In this document: piece after piece, positions 17,000 to 25,668 of the stretch
Layout: the number at the start of each line of letters is the position of its first letter
How positions within the stretch are numbered: the first letter of the stretch is position 1
DNA from: Kiloniellaceae bacterium
GTDB taxonomy: Bacteria > Pseudomonadota > Alphaproteobacteria > Kiloniellales > Kiloniellaceae
Length of the DNA stretch: 64,000 nt
Direction: 5' to 3'
NCBI GenBank assembly: GCA_021776195.1
Contig: JAJFGK010000139.1
Coordinates: 1-64,000 of the forward strand
The notes under the pieces: model-generated
Seen by the model: only the letters and a program-made list of their open reading frames with translations
Told to the model about the DNA's origin: nothing
The model's database searches: none
Made by a program: the position numbers and the translations under genes

Positions 17000-17856
17000 C
17001 CTTCGACCCCGAGGTCCTGCGGGCCCACCCGATCCCCGTCGCCGAACAACGGCTGACCGCCCGGGACTGCATTCTCTATGCGCTGAGTCTGGGCGTCGGC
17101 CATGACCCGCTCGACCCTTCGGACCTGCGTTTCGTCTACGAGGCCGATCTGCTGGCCCATCCCATGATGGCCAACGTGCTTGGCTATCCGGGATTCTGGC
17201 TGAAGCATCCGGGGACCGGCGTCACCTGGCAGCAGTTGCTGCACGGCGAGCAGCGCGTCACCCTGCACCGGCGCCTGCCGACCGAAGGCGAGTTGATCGG
17301 CCGGACCGAGGTGACCGCGGTGATCGACAAGGGGCCCGGCAAGGGCGCCTTTATCCATAGCGAACGGCGCGTGACCCTGGCCGGCAGCGGCGAGCCGGTC
17401 TGCAGCATCCAGCAGAACGCGGTCTGCCGCGCCGATGGCGGCCAGGGCGGTTTCGGCGACGCGCCGGCCTATGGCGGCCCGCTGCCCGACCGGGCGCCGG
17501 ACGCGACCTGCGATCTGCCGACCCTGCCCCAGGCCGCCCTGCTCTACCGCCTGAACGGCGACGAGAACCCGCTGCACGCCGATCCGGCGGTGGCCGCCGA
17601 GGCCGGCTTCGAGCGGCCGATCCTGCACGGCCTTTGCACCTTCGGCGTGGTCGGCCATGCGCTGTTGCGGACCGTCTGCGACGGCGACCCGGCGCGCTTC
17701 GGCGCCATGGCCGCGCGCTTTTCGGCCCCGGTCTACCCCGGCGAGACCCTGCGCAGCGAGATCTGGCGCGAGGCCGGCCACGTCGCCTTTCGCGCCCGGG
17801 CCGTCGAGCGCGACCTGGTGGTCCTGACCAACGGCCGGCTCGACCTGGCGGGGTGA
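16996..17856 (+). CDS. MaoC-like (R)-specific enoyl-CoA hydratase
   Basis: A 286-residue double hot-dog hydratase. The second hot-dog half holds the signature YRLNGDENPLHADP...GFERPILHGLCTFG, with the catalytic Asp and His of hydratase 2 enzymes. The N-terminal half (residues 1-140) is the substrate-binding hot dog of MFE-2-type proteins. It hydrates trans-2-enoyl-CoA, as in beta-oxidation side routes. Its ATG overlaps the stop of the deleted aldehyde dehydrogenase by 4 bp, suggesting coupled translation. Confidence 0.9.
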   Translation: MTFDPEVLRAHPIPVAEQRLTARDCILYALSLGVGHDPLDPSDLRFVYEADLLAHPMMANVLGYPGFWLKHPGTGVTWQQLLHGEQRVTLHRRLPTEGELIGRTEVTAVIDKGPGKGAFIHSERRVTLAGSGEPVCSIQQNAVCRADGGQGGFGDAPAYGGPLPDRAPDATCDLPTLPQAALLYRLNGDENPLHADPAVAAEAGFERPILHGLCTFGVVGHALLRTVCDGDPARFGAMAARFSAPVYPGETLRSEIWREAGHVAFRARAVERDLVVLTNGRLDLAG

Positions 17857-17875
17857 AGACAGGCCCCTTGGCGTC

Positions 17876-17909
17876 ACCCCGGAATAGGTCAACGACCTTT
17901 ATCCGGGGT
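17876..17909. repeat. Hairpin downstream of the MaoC gene (REP-like or terminator)
   Basis: ACCCCGGA (17876-17883) pairs with TCCGGGGT (17902-17909), and the inner AGGTC (17886-17890) pairs with GACCT (17894-17898) around the loop AAC, leaving a small internal bulge. It begins 20 bp after the MaoC stop. There is no U-run. It may stop transcription or be one of the palindromic repeats of this genome. Confidence 0.45.
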
Positions 17910-18052
17910 CTCGTGCCCTAGGACCAATCGGCCCGAGATGCCGGATAAGCTCCTCACGGGTCTTTCCGGCATGTCGACTCTCTCCTGGCGCCCTCTTGCC
18001 CACTCCGGCTTCAAGTCGCAATCTGTCCGCCGCCGCACAGGAGGAACCCGCC

Positions 18053-19204
18053 ATGGCCGATACCGACCTGACCGCCTATCCCAACCCCGATCTGGCCGTC
18101 ATTGCCGACAACAAGGCGCGCTGGAACCGGTCGGATTATCGCCGCGAGGGTTTTCACAACCTCTACCGCAAGGCGCGCTATGCCATCAGCCTGCGTTCCG
18201 ATGCCGTGCTGCGCCTGGAAAAGAACGTCGACCGGCGTATCGGCATGCGCGAGGACGTGCGCCGCCTGACCGGTTCGCGGATCTTTTCCGGCATGGTGGT
18301 GGTGCGCGGCCAGGAGGTTCTGCACGAGGCCTATGCGCCCGATTTCGGGCCCGACCAGCCCCATTCCATCCAGTCGATCACCAAGACCAACCTGAACTTC
18401 ATGGTCGGCGGCCTGGTCGCGGCCGGCCAGCTCGACCCGGGCAAGACCGTGGCCGACTACCTGCCGGAGATCGGCAGCGGCTATGCCGGGGCGACGGTCC
18501 AGCAGGTCCTCGACATGGATGTCGCCAACGACTACAGCGAGGACTACACGGACCCCTTCACTTCCTCCTATCTGCACGAAGCCTTCATGGGTTGGCGCCT
18601 GCCGCCGGAGGGCCAGGCGGAGGAGCCGCAGCGCGCCTTTCTCGCCCGCATCGCCAGCGACGACACCACCAACCGCAGCGGTGCGGCGCTTTACAAGTCG
18701 GCCAACTCCGACGTTCTGGCCTGGATCGTCGAGCGGGTCAGCGGCCAGCCGCTGCGCGAGCACTTTCTGGCCAACGTCGAGGCCGCCGGCTTCGAAGGGG
18801 CCTTCCATCTGACCTGCGGGCGCGACGGCGAGCCCTGGGTCAGCGGCGGCGGCTGCGTCACCGCGCGCGACCTGGCGCGCTACGGGCTGCTCTTCGTGCG
18901 CCGCGGCGCCGGCATCGCGGGCCGCCAGGTCGGCAACCCCGACTTCATCGAGGCGACCCGCAAGCACCCCGGCCCGGTCATGCCGGCACCGCGCGACTGG
19001 CTGCACTACAGCAACCAGACCAACACCAACGGACGCTGGATCGGCCATGGCGGCTACGGCGGCCAGTACCTGCTGGCCGACCTGGAAAGCGGGGTCGTCG
19101 GGGTCTTCTTCTCGGTCCTGGAAAACCGCGACGCCCACGACCCCGACCACTCCACCGAGGTGATCCGCATGCTGGAGGCGATCGGCGAGATGAGCTTCGA
19201 TTGA
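18053..19204 (+). CDS. Serine hydrolase of the beta-lactamase/penicillin-binding-protein fold (class C-like)
   Basis: A 383-residue hydrolase of Pfam Beta-lactamase type. The nucleophile and base are in the motif SITK (S108, K111), followed by a Tyr/Asn motif in LYKSANSD and a KTG-equivalent HGG in WIGHGGYGGQY. No signal peptide is visible, so it is probably cytoplasmic and an esterase or peptidase rather than a drug-resistance enzyme. The start at 18053 has GGAGGA just upstream. Confidence 0.85.
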   Translation: MADTDLTAYPNPDLAVIADNKARWNRSDYRREGFHNLYRKARYAISLRSDAVLRLEKNVDRRIGMREDVRRLTGSRIFSGMVVVRGQEVLHEAYAPDFGPDQPHSIQSITKTNLNFMVGGLVAAGQLDPGKTVADYLPEIGSGYAGATVQQVLDMDVANDYSEDYTDPFTSSYLHEAFMGWRLPPEGQAEEPQRAFLARIASDDTTNRSGAALYKSANSDVLAWIVERVSGQPLREHFLANVEAAGFEGAFHLTCGRDGEPWVSGGGCVTARDLARYGLLFVRRGAGIAGRQVGNPDFIEATRKHPGPVMPAPRDWLHYSNQTNTNGRWIGHGGYGGQYLLADLESGVVGVFFSVLENRDAHDPDHSTEVIRMLEAIGEMSFD

Positions 19205-19218
19205 CCGAAGGAACCGGC

Positions 19219-19344
19219 ATGACCCCGACACTGAAACGGGCCCAGGAAATCCCGCGCGCCACGCCGGATGGACCCGGCAGCGATGCCGTCCGGCGCATTG
19301 CCGTCGCCGTGGTCGATGGCCTTGGTGGAGTCGGGCTGCCCTAG
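19219..19344 (+). CDS. Small hypothetical ORF (41 aa)
   Basis: A 41-codon frame starting MTPTLKRAQEIPRATPDGPG, 14 bp after the serine hydrolase stop, with GAAGGAA upstream of the ATG. The tail RRIAVAVVDGLGGVG resembles a buried beta-strand and loop, so it may be the head of a truncated gene. Its 3' end overlaps the stop of the convergent TadG-like gene by 4 bp. No family recognised. Confidence 0.2.
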   Translation: MTPTLKRAQEIPRATPDGPGSDAVRRIAVAVVDGLGGVGLP

Positions 19345-20894
19345 TCGACCAAACGCACGACCGGTCCAAGCCCGTTACCTGTCGGCCCCTCGCCAGTGCC
19401 GGGCGGGCAAGAGGTGAGGTCATTGTTGCTGCCGAAATCTATCTGTCCAAGCGCCTGAATAGTCACGCCTTTGAAAATGCTGTCTGTCTGCACATTAATT
19501 GCGGGTGTCGAGAGGACGTATGATGACACAAAATGCGTGTTGCTGATTTTAGTCGATGATCCGATGTCCACCAAACCCTGGGCATAGACCGCAACGTTGA
19601 TACCACTGGGGTCGCAGGCGATACCGCCCATTTCGGCATCGCTGCCGATCTTCAGCAGGTTCCGCGAGGCAAGAACCGTATTCGTAACCGCCGTGGCGTT
19701 CGGCAAGCCTTTTACGTCAATCTCGTCCGTGGCAAGCAAGATAGAATGGGAGATCTCCGCGCCATCGGCGACGACGATTTTCTTGGCCCGAATTGCAAAG
19801 TCCTGGTGCACGGTTCCGTCATCCTTGATCGTCACGGTTTGTCCGGGCAAATCGTAAAGCGTCCCGGAAACCGGCACCTCGGTTAGTATTGGCCAGGTGG
19901 TCGACGTGGTCGTGATGTTCGGATTGGCGAAGGCATCGAAGTCGAAACCGTCGACAGACCATATGGGTGCGCCCGGCGGGAATCCGGCCTCCACGGCATC
20001 GATGAAATCCACTGTTTGGGTGGCCAGTTCCAGCGTTTCGGTGCCGACGACCTGCGCATCCTGAAAGCCGGGGTTAGGTCCGCCCTGTTCTTCGAAATCG
20101 CTGGCGTCCGGCGTCTTGACTTGAACGCCAGGATCTTGCGTGCCCTGACCACAGCCCTCGTTCGGCCCCTGAAAGCAATCGCTTGTCTGAACACGCACGC
20201 CCAATTCGCCGTACACACAGATATCGTCTATCAGGGTGTTGTTGGAATCGAACGTGACAAGACCGCCCGCCATAATCCCGCTCTGGAAGCAGTCCAGCGT
20301 GCTGCTGTCGTTCCAGGCGATAGCGCTGGTGTTGACATTCATTGAGGTCACTCCCACCGCGCCGGCCAGGAAGGTGGTGATCGGGTTGTCGTTGGCGGTC
20401 GAGCGGCGGGCGCTCACCTGGACGGCGTTCAGCGGCAGGGCGGTCGGGACCGGGTCGAACTTGGGCGTGTTGGCGGGGTTCCAGTTCCCCGGCACGACAT
20501 CGGGGCAGGCACCGCCGCCGACAACCTGGCCTGTCCCAGGGTCGTAGGTGCCGCAGGTCGTGTCCAGGATTTCGCCATGTCCCGCGACCGATAGGTTCTT
20601 GTAGGCGAAAGCGACCGCCTCGGTGCGGTAGTCATCGTTGTCGGGCGTGCCGTTCTTGTCCGCATCGACCAGGGTGGCGGCGCCGGCCAGGGCGCCGGAA
20701 CTGGCCGCCACCTGCAGGCGGTTTCGCTCGACCATGGCGAAGGGCAGGTCGATGGCGAGCGCCATGACCGGAATGAAAATCAAGAGGCCGAGCGCGAACC
20801 ATACGGCAATGGCGCCGTCCCTGTCGCGTAACAGACTCCGAAGCAGCGGTGCGACCGCCTTCGCGGGCCAAATCGAATTGTTCCTCTTGAACAA
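19341..20894 (-). CDS. TadG-like (Tad N-terminal domain) exported protein
   Basis: About 517 residues. The first 60 hold the Tad/TadG anchor: LLRDRDGAIAVWFALGLLIF followed by MERNRLQVAASSGALAGAA, a pilin-like single membrane segment with the conserved N...D pattern of pseudopilin-type Tad proteins. The remaining part is a secreted beta-rich region high in Thr, Asn and Asp, with several Cys residues. The TTG at 20894 (site GGAAG upstream) gives a normal TadG N terminus. The frame stays open to a TTG at 21137, but the extra 81 residues are Arg-rich and unlike the family. No other tad/cpa genes are nearby. Confidence 0.78.
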   Translation of the reverse strand: MFKRNNSIWPAKAVAPLLRSLLRDRDGAIAVWFALGLLIFIPVMALAIDLPFAMVERNRLQVAASSGALAGAATLVDADKNGTPDNDDYRTEAVAFAYKNLSVAGHGEILDTTCGTYDPGTGQVVGGGACPDVVPGNWNPANTPKFDPVPTALPLNAVQVSARRSTANDNPITTFLAGAVGVTSMNVNTSAIAWNDSSTLDCFQSGIMAGGLVTFDSNNTLIDDICVYGELGVRVQTSDCFQGPNEGCGQGTQDPGVQVKTPDASDFEEQGGPNPGFQDAQVVGTETLELATQTVDFIDAVEAGFPPGAPIWSVDGFDFDAFANPNITTTSTTWPILTEVPVSGTLYDLPGQTVTIKDDGTVHQDFAIRAKKIVVADGAEISHSILLATDEIDVKGLPNATAVTNTVLASRNLLKIGSDAEMGGIACDPSGINVAVYAQGLVDIGSSTKISNTHFVSSYVLSTPAINVQTDSIFKGVTIQALGQIDFGSNNDLTSCPPGTGEGPTGNGLGPVVRLVD

Positions 20895-21245
20895 TTGCCG
20901 CTTCCTTCGTCTATCTTCCCGCAAAGAAGACTGCTCCCTTAGAGGCTGCCCTTGCGCCAGGTCTCTCAACCAAAATAGTCGTGCGCCAACCACTCTGAAC
21001 CGCCGGCCTAACTTCATTGCCGCTCGGCTTGTCGGCTTTTTTGGCCGGCCGGCCCGATCCTTTTTCGGTCCAAGGCGCCATAAAGACATAAAAACAACGA
21101 ATTGGATAGAGGCCTTCAGACGTCTATCGGATAACAAGTAATTGTATCAAATACGCAACAATTCGTCAATCAATGTTCCAAAGAGGCAAGTCTAGGGCGA
21201 TAGTGACCGGCCCCCTTTGTGAGTCCTTCTCCTTAACGGCCAGCT

Positions 21246-21665
21246 CTACCGCGCCCTCCGCCAGGCGAAGATCGCGCCTGCCACGATGACGACCGCGGCG
21301 ACCTGCGCGCTGATCACGGCGGGCCAGATGCGCAGGAAAGCGGGATCGAGGTACTTCTGAGGCCCAAAGGATATCAGAGCCGTCAACGCGAAAAGCACGG
21401 CCAGCGATGTGCCATGGCGCGCGCCATGACGCAGGAGATAGAGCGCGGCCGCGCCGATTGCCAGGGAGGCGCCGAGGAATGGTCCGAGCGCGAAGAGCGG
21501 CACCTCGATTGGCGGATGGGGCGCCGTGCGCGAAAAGAGCGCCAGCAGCATCACGGCCGTGAGCACCAGAAGAACCAGAACTGCCGCCGCCGTAGAATTT
21601 TTTGGCGCGGGGTCGTTTGGTGCGGGGTTGTTTGGCCGGGACGTTACCATTTCGGATTTCGACAT
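21246..21665 (-). CDS. Small integral membrane protein, function unknown
   Basis: A 139-residue protein with an N-terminal cytoplasmic Pro/Asn-rich stretch (RPNNPAPNDPAPKNS) and about four membrane segments (VLVLLVLTAVMLLALF, the VPLFALGPFLGASLAIGA region, LAVLFALTALISFG, VISAQVAAVVIVAGAIFAW). The start MSKSEM at 21665 has GGAG nine bases upstream. It is divergent from a TetR gene across a 102-bp region with two identical operators, so it is very likely the regulated target. No family recognised. Confidence 0.72.
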   Translation of the reverse strand: MSKSEMVTSRPNNPAPNDPAPKNSTAAAVLVLLVLTAVMLLALFSRTAPHPPIEVPLFALGPFLGASLAIGAAALYLLRHGARHGTSLAVLFALTALISFGPQKYLDPAFLRIWPAVISAQVAAVVIVAGAIFAWRRAR

Positions 21666-21687
21666 CGCACTTCTCCTGGTTTGAAAC

Positions 21688-21703
21688 CGTACCATCGGGT
21701 ACG
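21688..21703. promoter_or_regulatory. TetR operator, copy 1
   Basis: Perfect inverted repeat CGTACC-ATCG-GGTACG, with 6-bp arms and a 4-bp spacer. It lies 23-38 bp upstream of the membrane-protein start (21665) in the region shared with the divergent TetR gene. An identical pair of arms recurs exactly 28 bp further on. Confidence 0.75.
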
Positions 21704-21715
21704 TTTGCAATTATC

Positions 21716-21731
21716 CGTACCCACTGGTACG
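21716..21731. promoter_or_regulatory. TetR operator, copy 2
   Basis: Second copy of the palindrome: CGTACC-CACT-GGTACG, same arms and spacer length as copy 1 but a different spacer sequence. It lies 37-52 bp upstream of the TetR start (21768). The centres are 28 bp apart, close to three helical turns minus a few bases, so two dimers could sit on nearly the same face. Confidence 0.75.
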
Positions 21732-21767
21732 CTTTCTGTCAAGAGCGGATTATGAAAGGCGCAGGCT

Positions 21768-22373
21768 ATGAAGACGGCATCACGCGACGCCCGGCGCGAC
21801 GAGATTTTGGCGGTCGCGATCGAGGTCCTCGCGGAGAAAGGCTACCGGGATGCCAGCATGCTCGAGATCGCCAGGCGCGCATCGGCCTCGAAGGAAACGC
21901 TCTATGCCTGGTTCGGCGACAAGCGGGGCCTCTTCGAAGCGGTGATCCAAGGCAACGCGCGGACGGTTCAATTGCTACTCGCGCGTCATCTGGCGAACGA
22001 CGCGCCCGCCGAGCTGGTCCTCGTGGAGTTCGGCCGCGCGCTTTTGCAATTGCTGCTCGGCGACAGCGCGGTTGCCATCAATCGCGCCGCGATCTCGGAA
22101 GCCACCTCCGATCCGCGCCTGTCCGAGATCCTGACCCGGGCCGGCCGCGAGGCCACCTTGCCGGGCTTTCTGCGCTATCTCGAACTGCAGCGCGAGCGCG
22201 GCCTCATGACCTTCGACGACCCGTCCCTGGCCGCCCAAGACTTTCTCGGCCTGCTGCTCGGCGACATCCAGGTCAGGCGTCTTCTCGGCCGGCTGCCGGC
22301 GCCGAGGAAAGCGCAAGTAGAGGCACGCGCCGCGCGCGCGGCAAAAAACTTCCTGCGCCTCTACGCCGCCTAA
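21768..22373 (+). CDS. TetR/AcrR-family transcriptional regulator (AefR-like)
   Basis: A 201-residue repressor. Residues about 8-55 form the TetR helix-turn-helix (RRDEILAVAIEVLAEKGYRD, then MLEIARRASASKETLYAWFG and the closing DKRGLFEAV). The C-terminal ligand domain resembles the AefR-like TetR_C group (LGDSAVAINRAAISEATSDP). It faces a small membrane protein gene across two CGTACC-N4-GGTACG operators, so it most likely controls both genes. The ligand is unknown. Confidence 0.9.
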   Translation: MKTASRDARRDEILAVAIEVLAEKGYRDASMLEIARRASASKETLYAWFGDKRGLFEAVIQGNARTVQLLLARHLANDAPAELVLVEFGRALLQLLLGDSAVAINRAAISEATSDPRLSEILTRAGREATLPGFLRYLELQRERGLMTFDDPSLAAQDFLGLLLGDIQVRRLLGRLPAPRKAQVEARAARAAKNFLRLYAA

Positions 22374-22426
22374 ACGGCAATCTCACTGGCCCGCGGTCGG
22401 ACGGAGAAACCGCGGTTTCGAGTTTG

Positions 22427-24220
22427 CTAAGACGGGCAGTAGGGACGAACCGCGTCGCCGGCCCTTGCGAGCTCCATGACGGGCCATGTTTTGCCGTCCT
22501 GGAAGTAGAAGCCGACCATCCCGTTCGGCAGCAGCTGCACGATGTTGCCGCCATAGCCCATCATCTGCGGGACGTTGACGTCGCAGCCGTCGAGTTCCAG
22601 GGCGAGATGCCAGAAGGACATGTGGTAGCTGTATCTGGCCCAGGCCGTCGACTTCCCCTGGCGATCCGTCCGATAGAGCGCGTCTTTCAGCTTGCCGGCG
22701 CTGAGCAGCTGTTGGTCCCGATGGCGGCCGCCGTTCTGCAGCAGCTTGGCGATCTTGGCGACCTCGTCCACGGTGACGAAGAGGCCCCAGGCCAGGATCG
22801 GTAGGCCCGCTACCGGGTCATCCTCTCGGGTGCGCTGGATCGGGGCGTGATCGATGCCGATCGGCCGCAGCACCTCGTCGGCCATCATGTCCCAGAGGTT
22901 CGCCTCTGGGCCCGCCCGGCTTTTCAGAAAGGCGTCCATCGCGGCGGCCAGGACAAAAGTATCGATGCTGCGATAGCGAAAGACCTGATCCGGCCCCCAG
23001 GGATAATTGCCGCTGAAAAAGGCCGCCCGGAGCTTCTTCCGCGCGGACGGTGCCTTGGCGAATTGCCAGAACAGGGCGACGTTGTCCTCGTCCCTGTCCT
23101 TCGACTCGGGATCGAGCGACCTGTCGCCGAGGCCGGTCGCCATGTTCAGGGCATCGCCAAAGCGCACGGCTTGCCACCCGTCGTGGGCGGCCGTGACTTC
23201 CAGATAGTCGGCAACCTTCAGGTCGAAGACCTCGTCGCCGTAGATTTGAGCCAAGCGCAACAGGCTCAAGAGAGCGCCCATGGTCTTGGTCACCGAAAAC
23301 ACGCCATGACGCATGTCCTGGCAGTAGGGATAGTCGCCGAAACTCGTCGCGCAGGGGCGCAGATAGATCACGTCGTCGACGACCAGCCCGCTCGCGGAGA
23401 CATGGTTCGGCCCGTCCAGCTCATCGAGGAGCGCAAGCGCTTCGGCGCCGGGGCGGCTTTCCAGCTCCGCCCAGGGTCGCACCGGCAGGCGCCGCGCCAG
23501 TTCTCCATCGAATGCGCCGGTGACCTGTGCCGGGTTGTCGATCGTGTCGGGCAAGAAGCCCGCGTCCAATCGTCCCCAGGCCTGAAACCTGTTCCAGGGC
23601 GCGGCCTCCTGGACGATTTGGAACTGCACCTTCGAGACCCGCTCCTCGTCGAACAGGAACATGGCCAGGCCATTGTGCGATTCGTTGAAGGCCTGACCCG
23701 CCAGAACGAAGGGAAAGGAGGCCCGCGACAGGCCGTCGTCTGCCGCCTCGGACCAGACCCGACCCGGCGATAGAATGATGCTCCAGCCACTTTTCGTGCC
23801 GGTGCCATCGATGAGGCCGCGTTGGACCGGCACCAGATAGTCCCCATGACCGACGAATTGCAGGTCCACTTCGGGGAACCAGCGCTCCGACGGCCCAAGA
23901 GCATAGGTCATTTGCATCTTGGTTTCGGGGATCGACAGCGTGCCGGAAAAGACGTGCCGGGCGGCGCCGGCCGCGCCCACCGGCATGAAATTGGCGTTGT
24001 GGATGGGGCTCTCCGGCCGGTCGAGATCGGCCATCAGCGCGTCAGCGGACAGCTTGTCCCTGGTTTCGCCCGGCGGCGCCACCGTCTCGGCCGCCGGCGC
24101 CCCCGCGGGTTCCATCCAGGCCAGGAGCGCAAATGCCAAAGCGATGCCATGGACAGCTGAACGAAGCCGTCGGCCTTTTGCCACCTGAAGGGGCCGCTTT
24201 GTTTCTTCCACTCGAACCAT
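22427..24220 (-). CDS. Exported serine hydrolase (beta-lactamase-family domain)
   Basis: A 597-residue protein with a signal sequence (basic start, then VHGIALAFALLAWM, cleavage near GAPAAE). Residues about 50-290 form a domain of unknown function. The C-terminal part is a serine beta-lactamase-fold hydrolase with the nucleophile/base motif SVTKTMG. Further motifs are FRYRSIDTFVLAAAMDAF and a late glycine-rich YGGNIVQLLPNG strand. Probably periplasmic. Similar proteins are often annotated as 6-aminohexanoate-dimer hydrolase-like or class C hydrolases, but the substrate is not known. The start at 24220 gives the normal signal peptide. Confidence 0.8.
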   Translation of the reverse strand: MVRVEETKRPLQVAKGRRLRSAVHGIALAFALLAWMEPAGAPAAETVAPPGETRDKLSADALMADLDRPESPIHNANFMPVGAAGAARHVFSGTLSIPETKMQMTYALGPSERWFPEVDLQFVGHGDYLVPVQRGLIDGTGTKSGWSIILSPGRVWSEAADDGLSRASFPFVLAGQAFNESHNGLAMFLFDEERVSKVQFQIVQEAAPWNRFQAWGRLDAGFLPDTIDNPAQVTGAFDGELARRLPVRPWAELESRPGAEALALLDELDGPNHVSASGLVVDDVIYLRPCATSFGDYPYCQDMRHGVFSVTKTMGALLSLLRLAQIYGDEVFDLKVADYLEVTAAHDGWQAVRFGDALNMATGLGDRSLDPESKDRDEDNVALFWQFAKAPSARKKLRAAFFSGNYPWGPDQVFRYRSIDTFVLAAAMDAFLKSRAGPEANLWDMMADEVLRPIGIDHAPIQRTREDDPVAGLPILAWGLFVTVDEVAKIAKLLQNGGRHRDQQLLSAGKLKDALYRTDRQGKSTAWARYSYHMSFWHLALELDGCDVNVPQMMGYGGNIVQLLPNGMVGFYFQDGKTWPVMELARAGDAVRPYCPS

Positions 24221-24478
24221 CCAACGATCTCTATCAGATCGGTGCCCGGAATTGAAAGGGCCATGAGCGGAAGGCCAAGCACGGACCCTCGGCGTTCGGC
24301 CAGCCCGATTGGGCGGCCGCCTTGACGCTTTCACGAGGGGGGCGGGTCTGGATACTATCGAAAGGCGTGAATCGGCTGTCTGGTGTCAGCCGGCCGGAAC
24401 GATTTCGCCCTTTCCTGGCAGGCCGAGCCGGGCGGCCAGCGCGGTGTTGGCCGGTGGCCTTTGGAGGGAGATTTGACC

Positions 24479-25621
24479 ATGGCGGCCTCAACCACCCGCA
24501 TTGTATCGGCGGATTCCCATGTGACCGAACCGGTAGACCTGTGGGAGACACGGATCGACCAGCGCTATCGCGACCGCGCGCCGCGCTATGCCTACGACGA
24601 GGCCAAGAAGAGCCTCAACTTCCTCATCGACGGGCAGGTGCCGCGTCAGGTCTCGGCCAACATCATGGCCGGCCAGCGGCCCGAAGACTACGCCGCATTC
24701 TTCGAGAAGGGCATCGAGGCCGCCCGCCCGGGCGGCTGGGACACGGCGGCGCGTCTCGCCGACATGGACCTGGACGGCATCCACGCCGCGGTCAACTACA
24801 CCAGCCAGGGCTTCTCGCTGTTTCAGATCACCGAAGCCGGCTACCAGGAGGCCTGCTTTCGCACCTACAACGACTGGCTCTCCGAGTACTGCGCGGCGGC
24901 GCCCGGGCGCCTGTTCGGGATCGCCCTGATCTCCCTCTTCGATGTCGAGCAGGCCGTGGCCGAACTCCAGCGCTGCCACGACCTGGGGCTCTGTGGCGCG
25001 ATGATCTGGGGCGCTCCGCCCGAGGCCTTGCCCTTCGTGTCCGACCACTACGAGCCCTTCTGGGCCGCGGCGGCGGCGCTCGCCATGCCGCTTTCGCTGC
25101 ACATCGGTACCGGCGGCGACCGCGCCGCGCTCGCCAAGGCAAGCGACCCCGAGCCCTACTGGCGCAACATGGGCGCCCTGGTCGGGCTGCCCGCCGAGAT
25201 CCAGCGTTCGCTGGTCGCGCTGATCTTTTCCGGCGTGATGCAGCGTCATCCCACGCTGAAATTCGTCTCGGCCGAATACGACATGGGCTGGATACCCTAT
25301 TTCCTGCAGAACGCCGATGCCCTCTACAAGCGGTGGGCGCCGGTCGCCGGCTATCGTCTGGACCTGCGGCCCTCGGAATACTTCCACCGTCAGGTTCGTG
25401 CGACCTTCATCCGTGAACCGATTGGGCTGCGCATGGTGGCGGCCGGGTTGATCGATGCTGGCTGTGTGATGTGGTGCGACGACTATCCGCACGGCGCCTC
25501 GACCTGGCCGAAGTCGCGCGAGGTCATCGCCGAGACGATGGACGGTCTTTCCGCGACGGACCGACAGAAGATCACGCGCGACAACGTCACGGCGCTCTAC
25601 GGGATCGATATTCAGCCCTAG
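24479..25621 (+). CDS. Amidohydrolase-2 family metal-dependent hydrolase
   Basis: A 380-residue TIM-barrel hydrolase or decarboxylase. The N-terminal motif is IVSADSHVTEP. Other conserved parts are MPLSLHIGTGG, FVSAEYDMGW and VMWCDDYPHGASTWP, the last carrying the metal Asp. The family includes aminocarboxymuconate-semialdehyde-type decarboxylases and uncharacterised hydrolases. The start at 24479 has GGAGGGA upstream. A POPDC-like gene follows 47 bp downstream and may be co-transcribed. Confidence 0.87.
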   Translation: MAASTTRIVSADSHVTEPVDLWETRIDQRYRDRAPRYAYDEAKKSLNFLIDGQVPRQVSANIMAGQRPEDYAAFFEKGIEAARPGGWDTAARLADMDLDGIHAAVNYTSQGFSLFQITEAGYQEACFRTYNDWLSEYCAAAPGRLFGIALISLFDVEQAVAELQRCHDLGLCGAMIWGAPPEALPFVSDHYEPFWAAAAALAMPLSLHIGTGGDRAALAKASDPEPYWRNMGALVGLPAEIQRSLVALIFSGVMQRHPTLKFVSAEYDMGWIPYFLQNADALYKRWAPVAGYRLDLRPSEYFHRQVRATFIREPIGLRMVAAGLIDAGCVMWCDDYPHGASTWPKSREVIAETMDGLSATDRQKITRDNVTALYGIDIQP

Positions 25622-25668
25622 AGCCCGCCACGGAAATCGCGGCCCCATACGGCCGGCAAGGAGCGACC

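Noticed and set aside
18053..19204. Antibiotic-resistance beta-lactamase
   Set aside because: It has the SxxK fold motif but no signal peptide and only generic hydrolase features, so esterase or peptidase is more likely.
20895..21137. Upstream extension of the TadG-like protein (81 residues)
   Set aside because: Arg-rich and placed before the membrane anchor, where TadG proteins have almost nothing. A TTG with GGAAG upstream at 20894 gives a normal start.
24221..24478. Promoter with TTGACG (24322-24327) and TACTAT (24353-24358) for the amidohydrolase
   Set aside because: The spacer of 25 bp is too long for a sigma-70 promoter. I see no other clear signal in this stretch.
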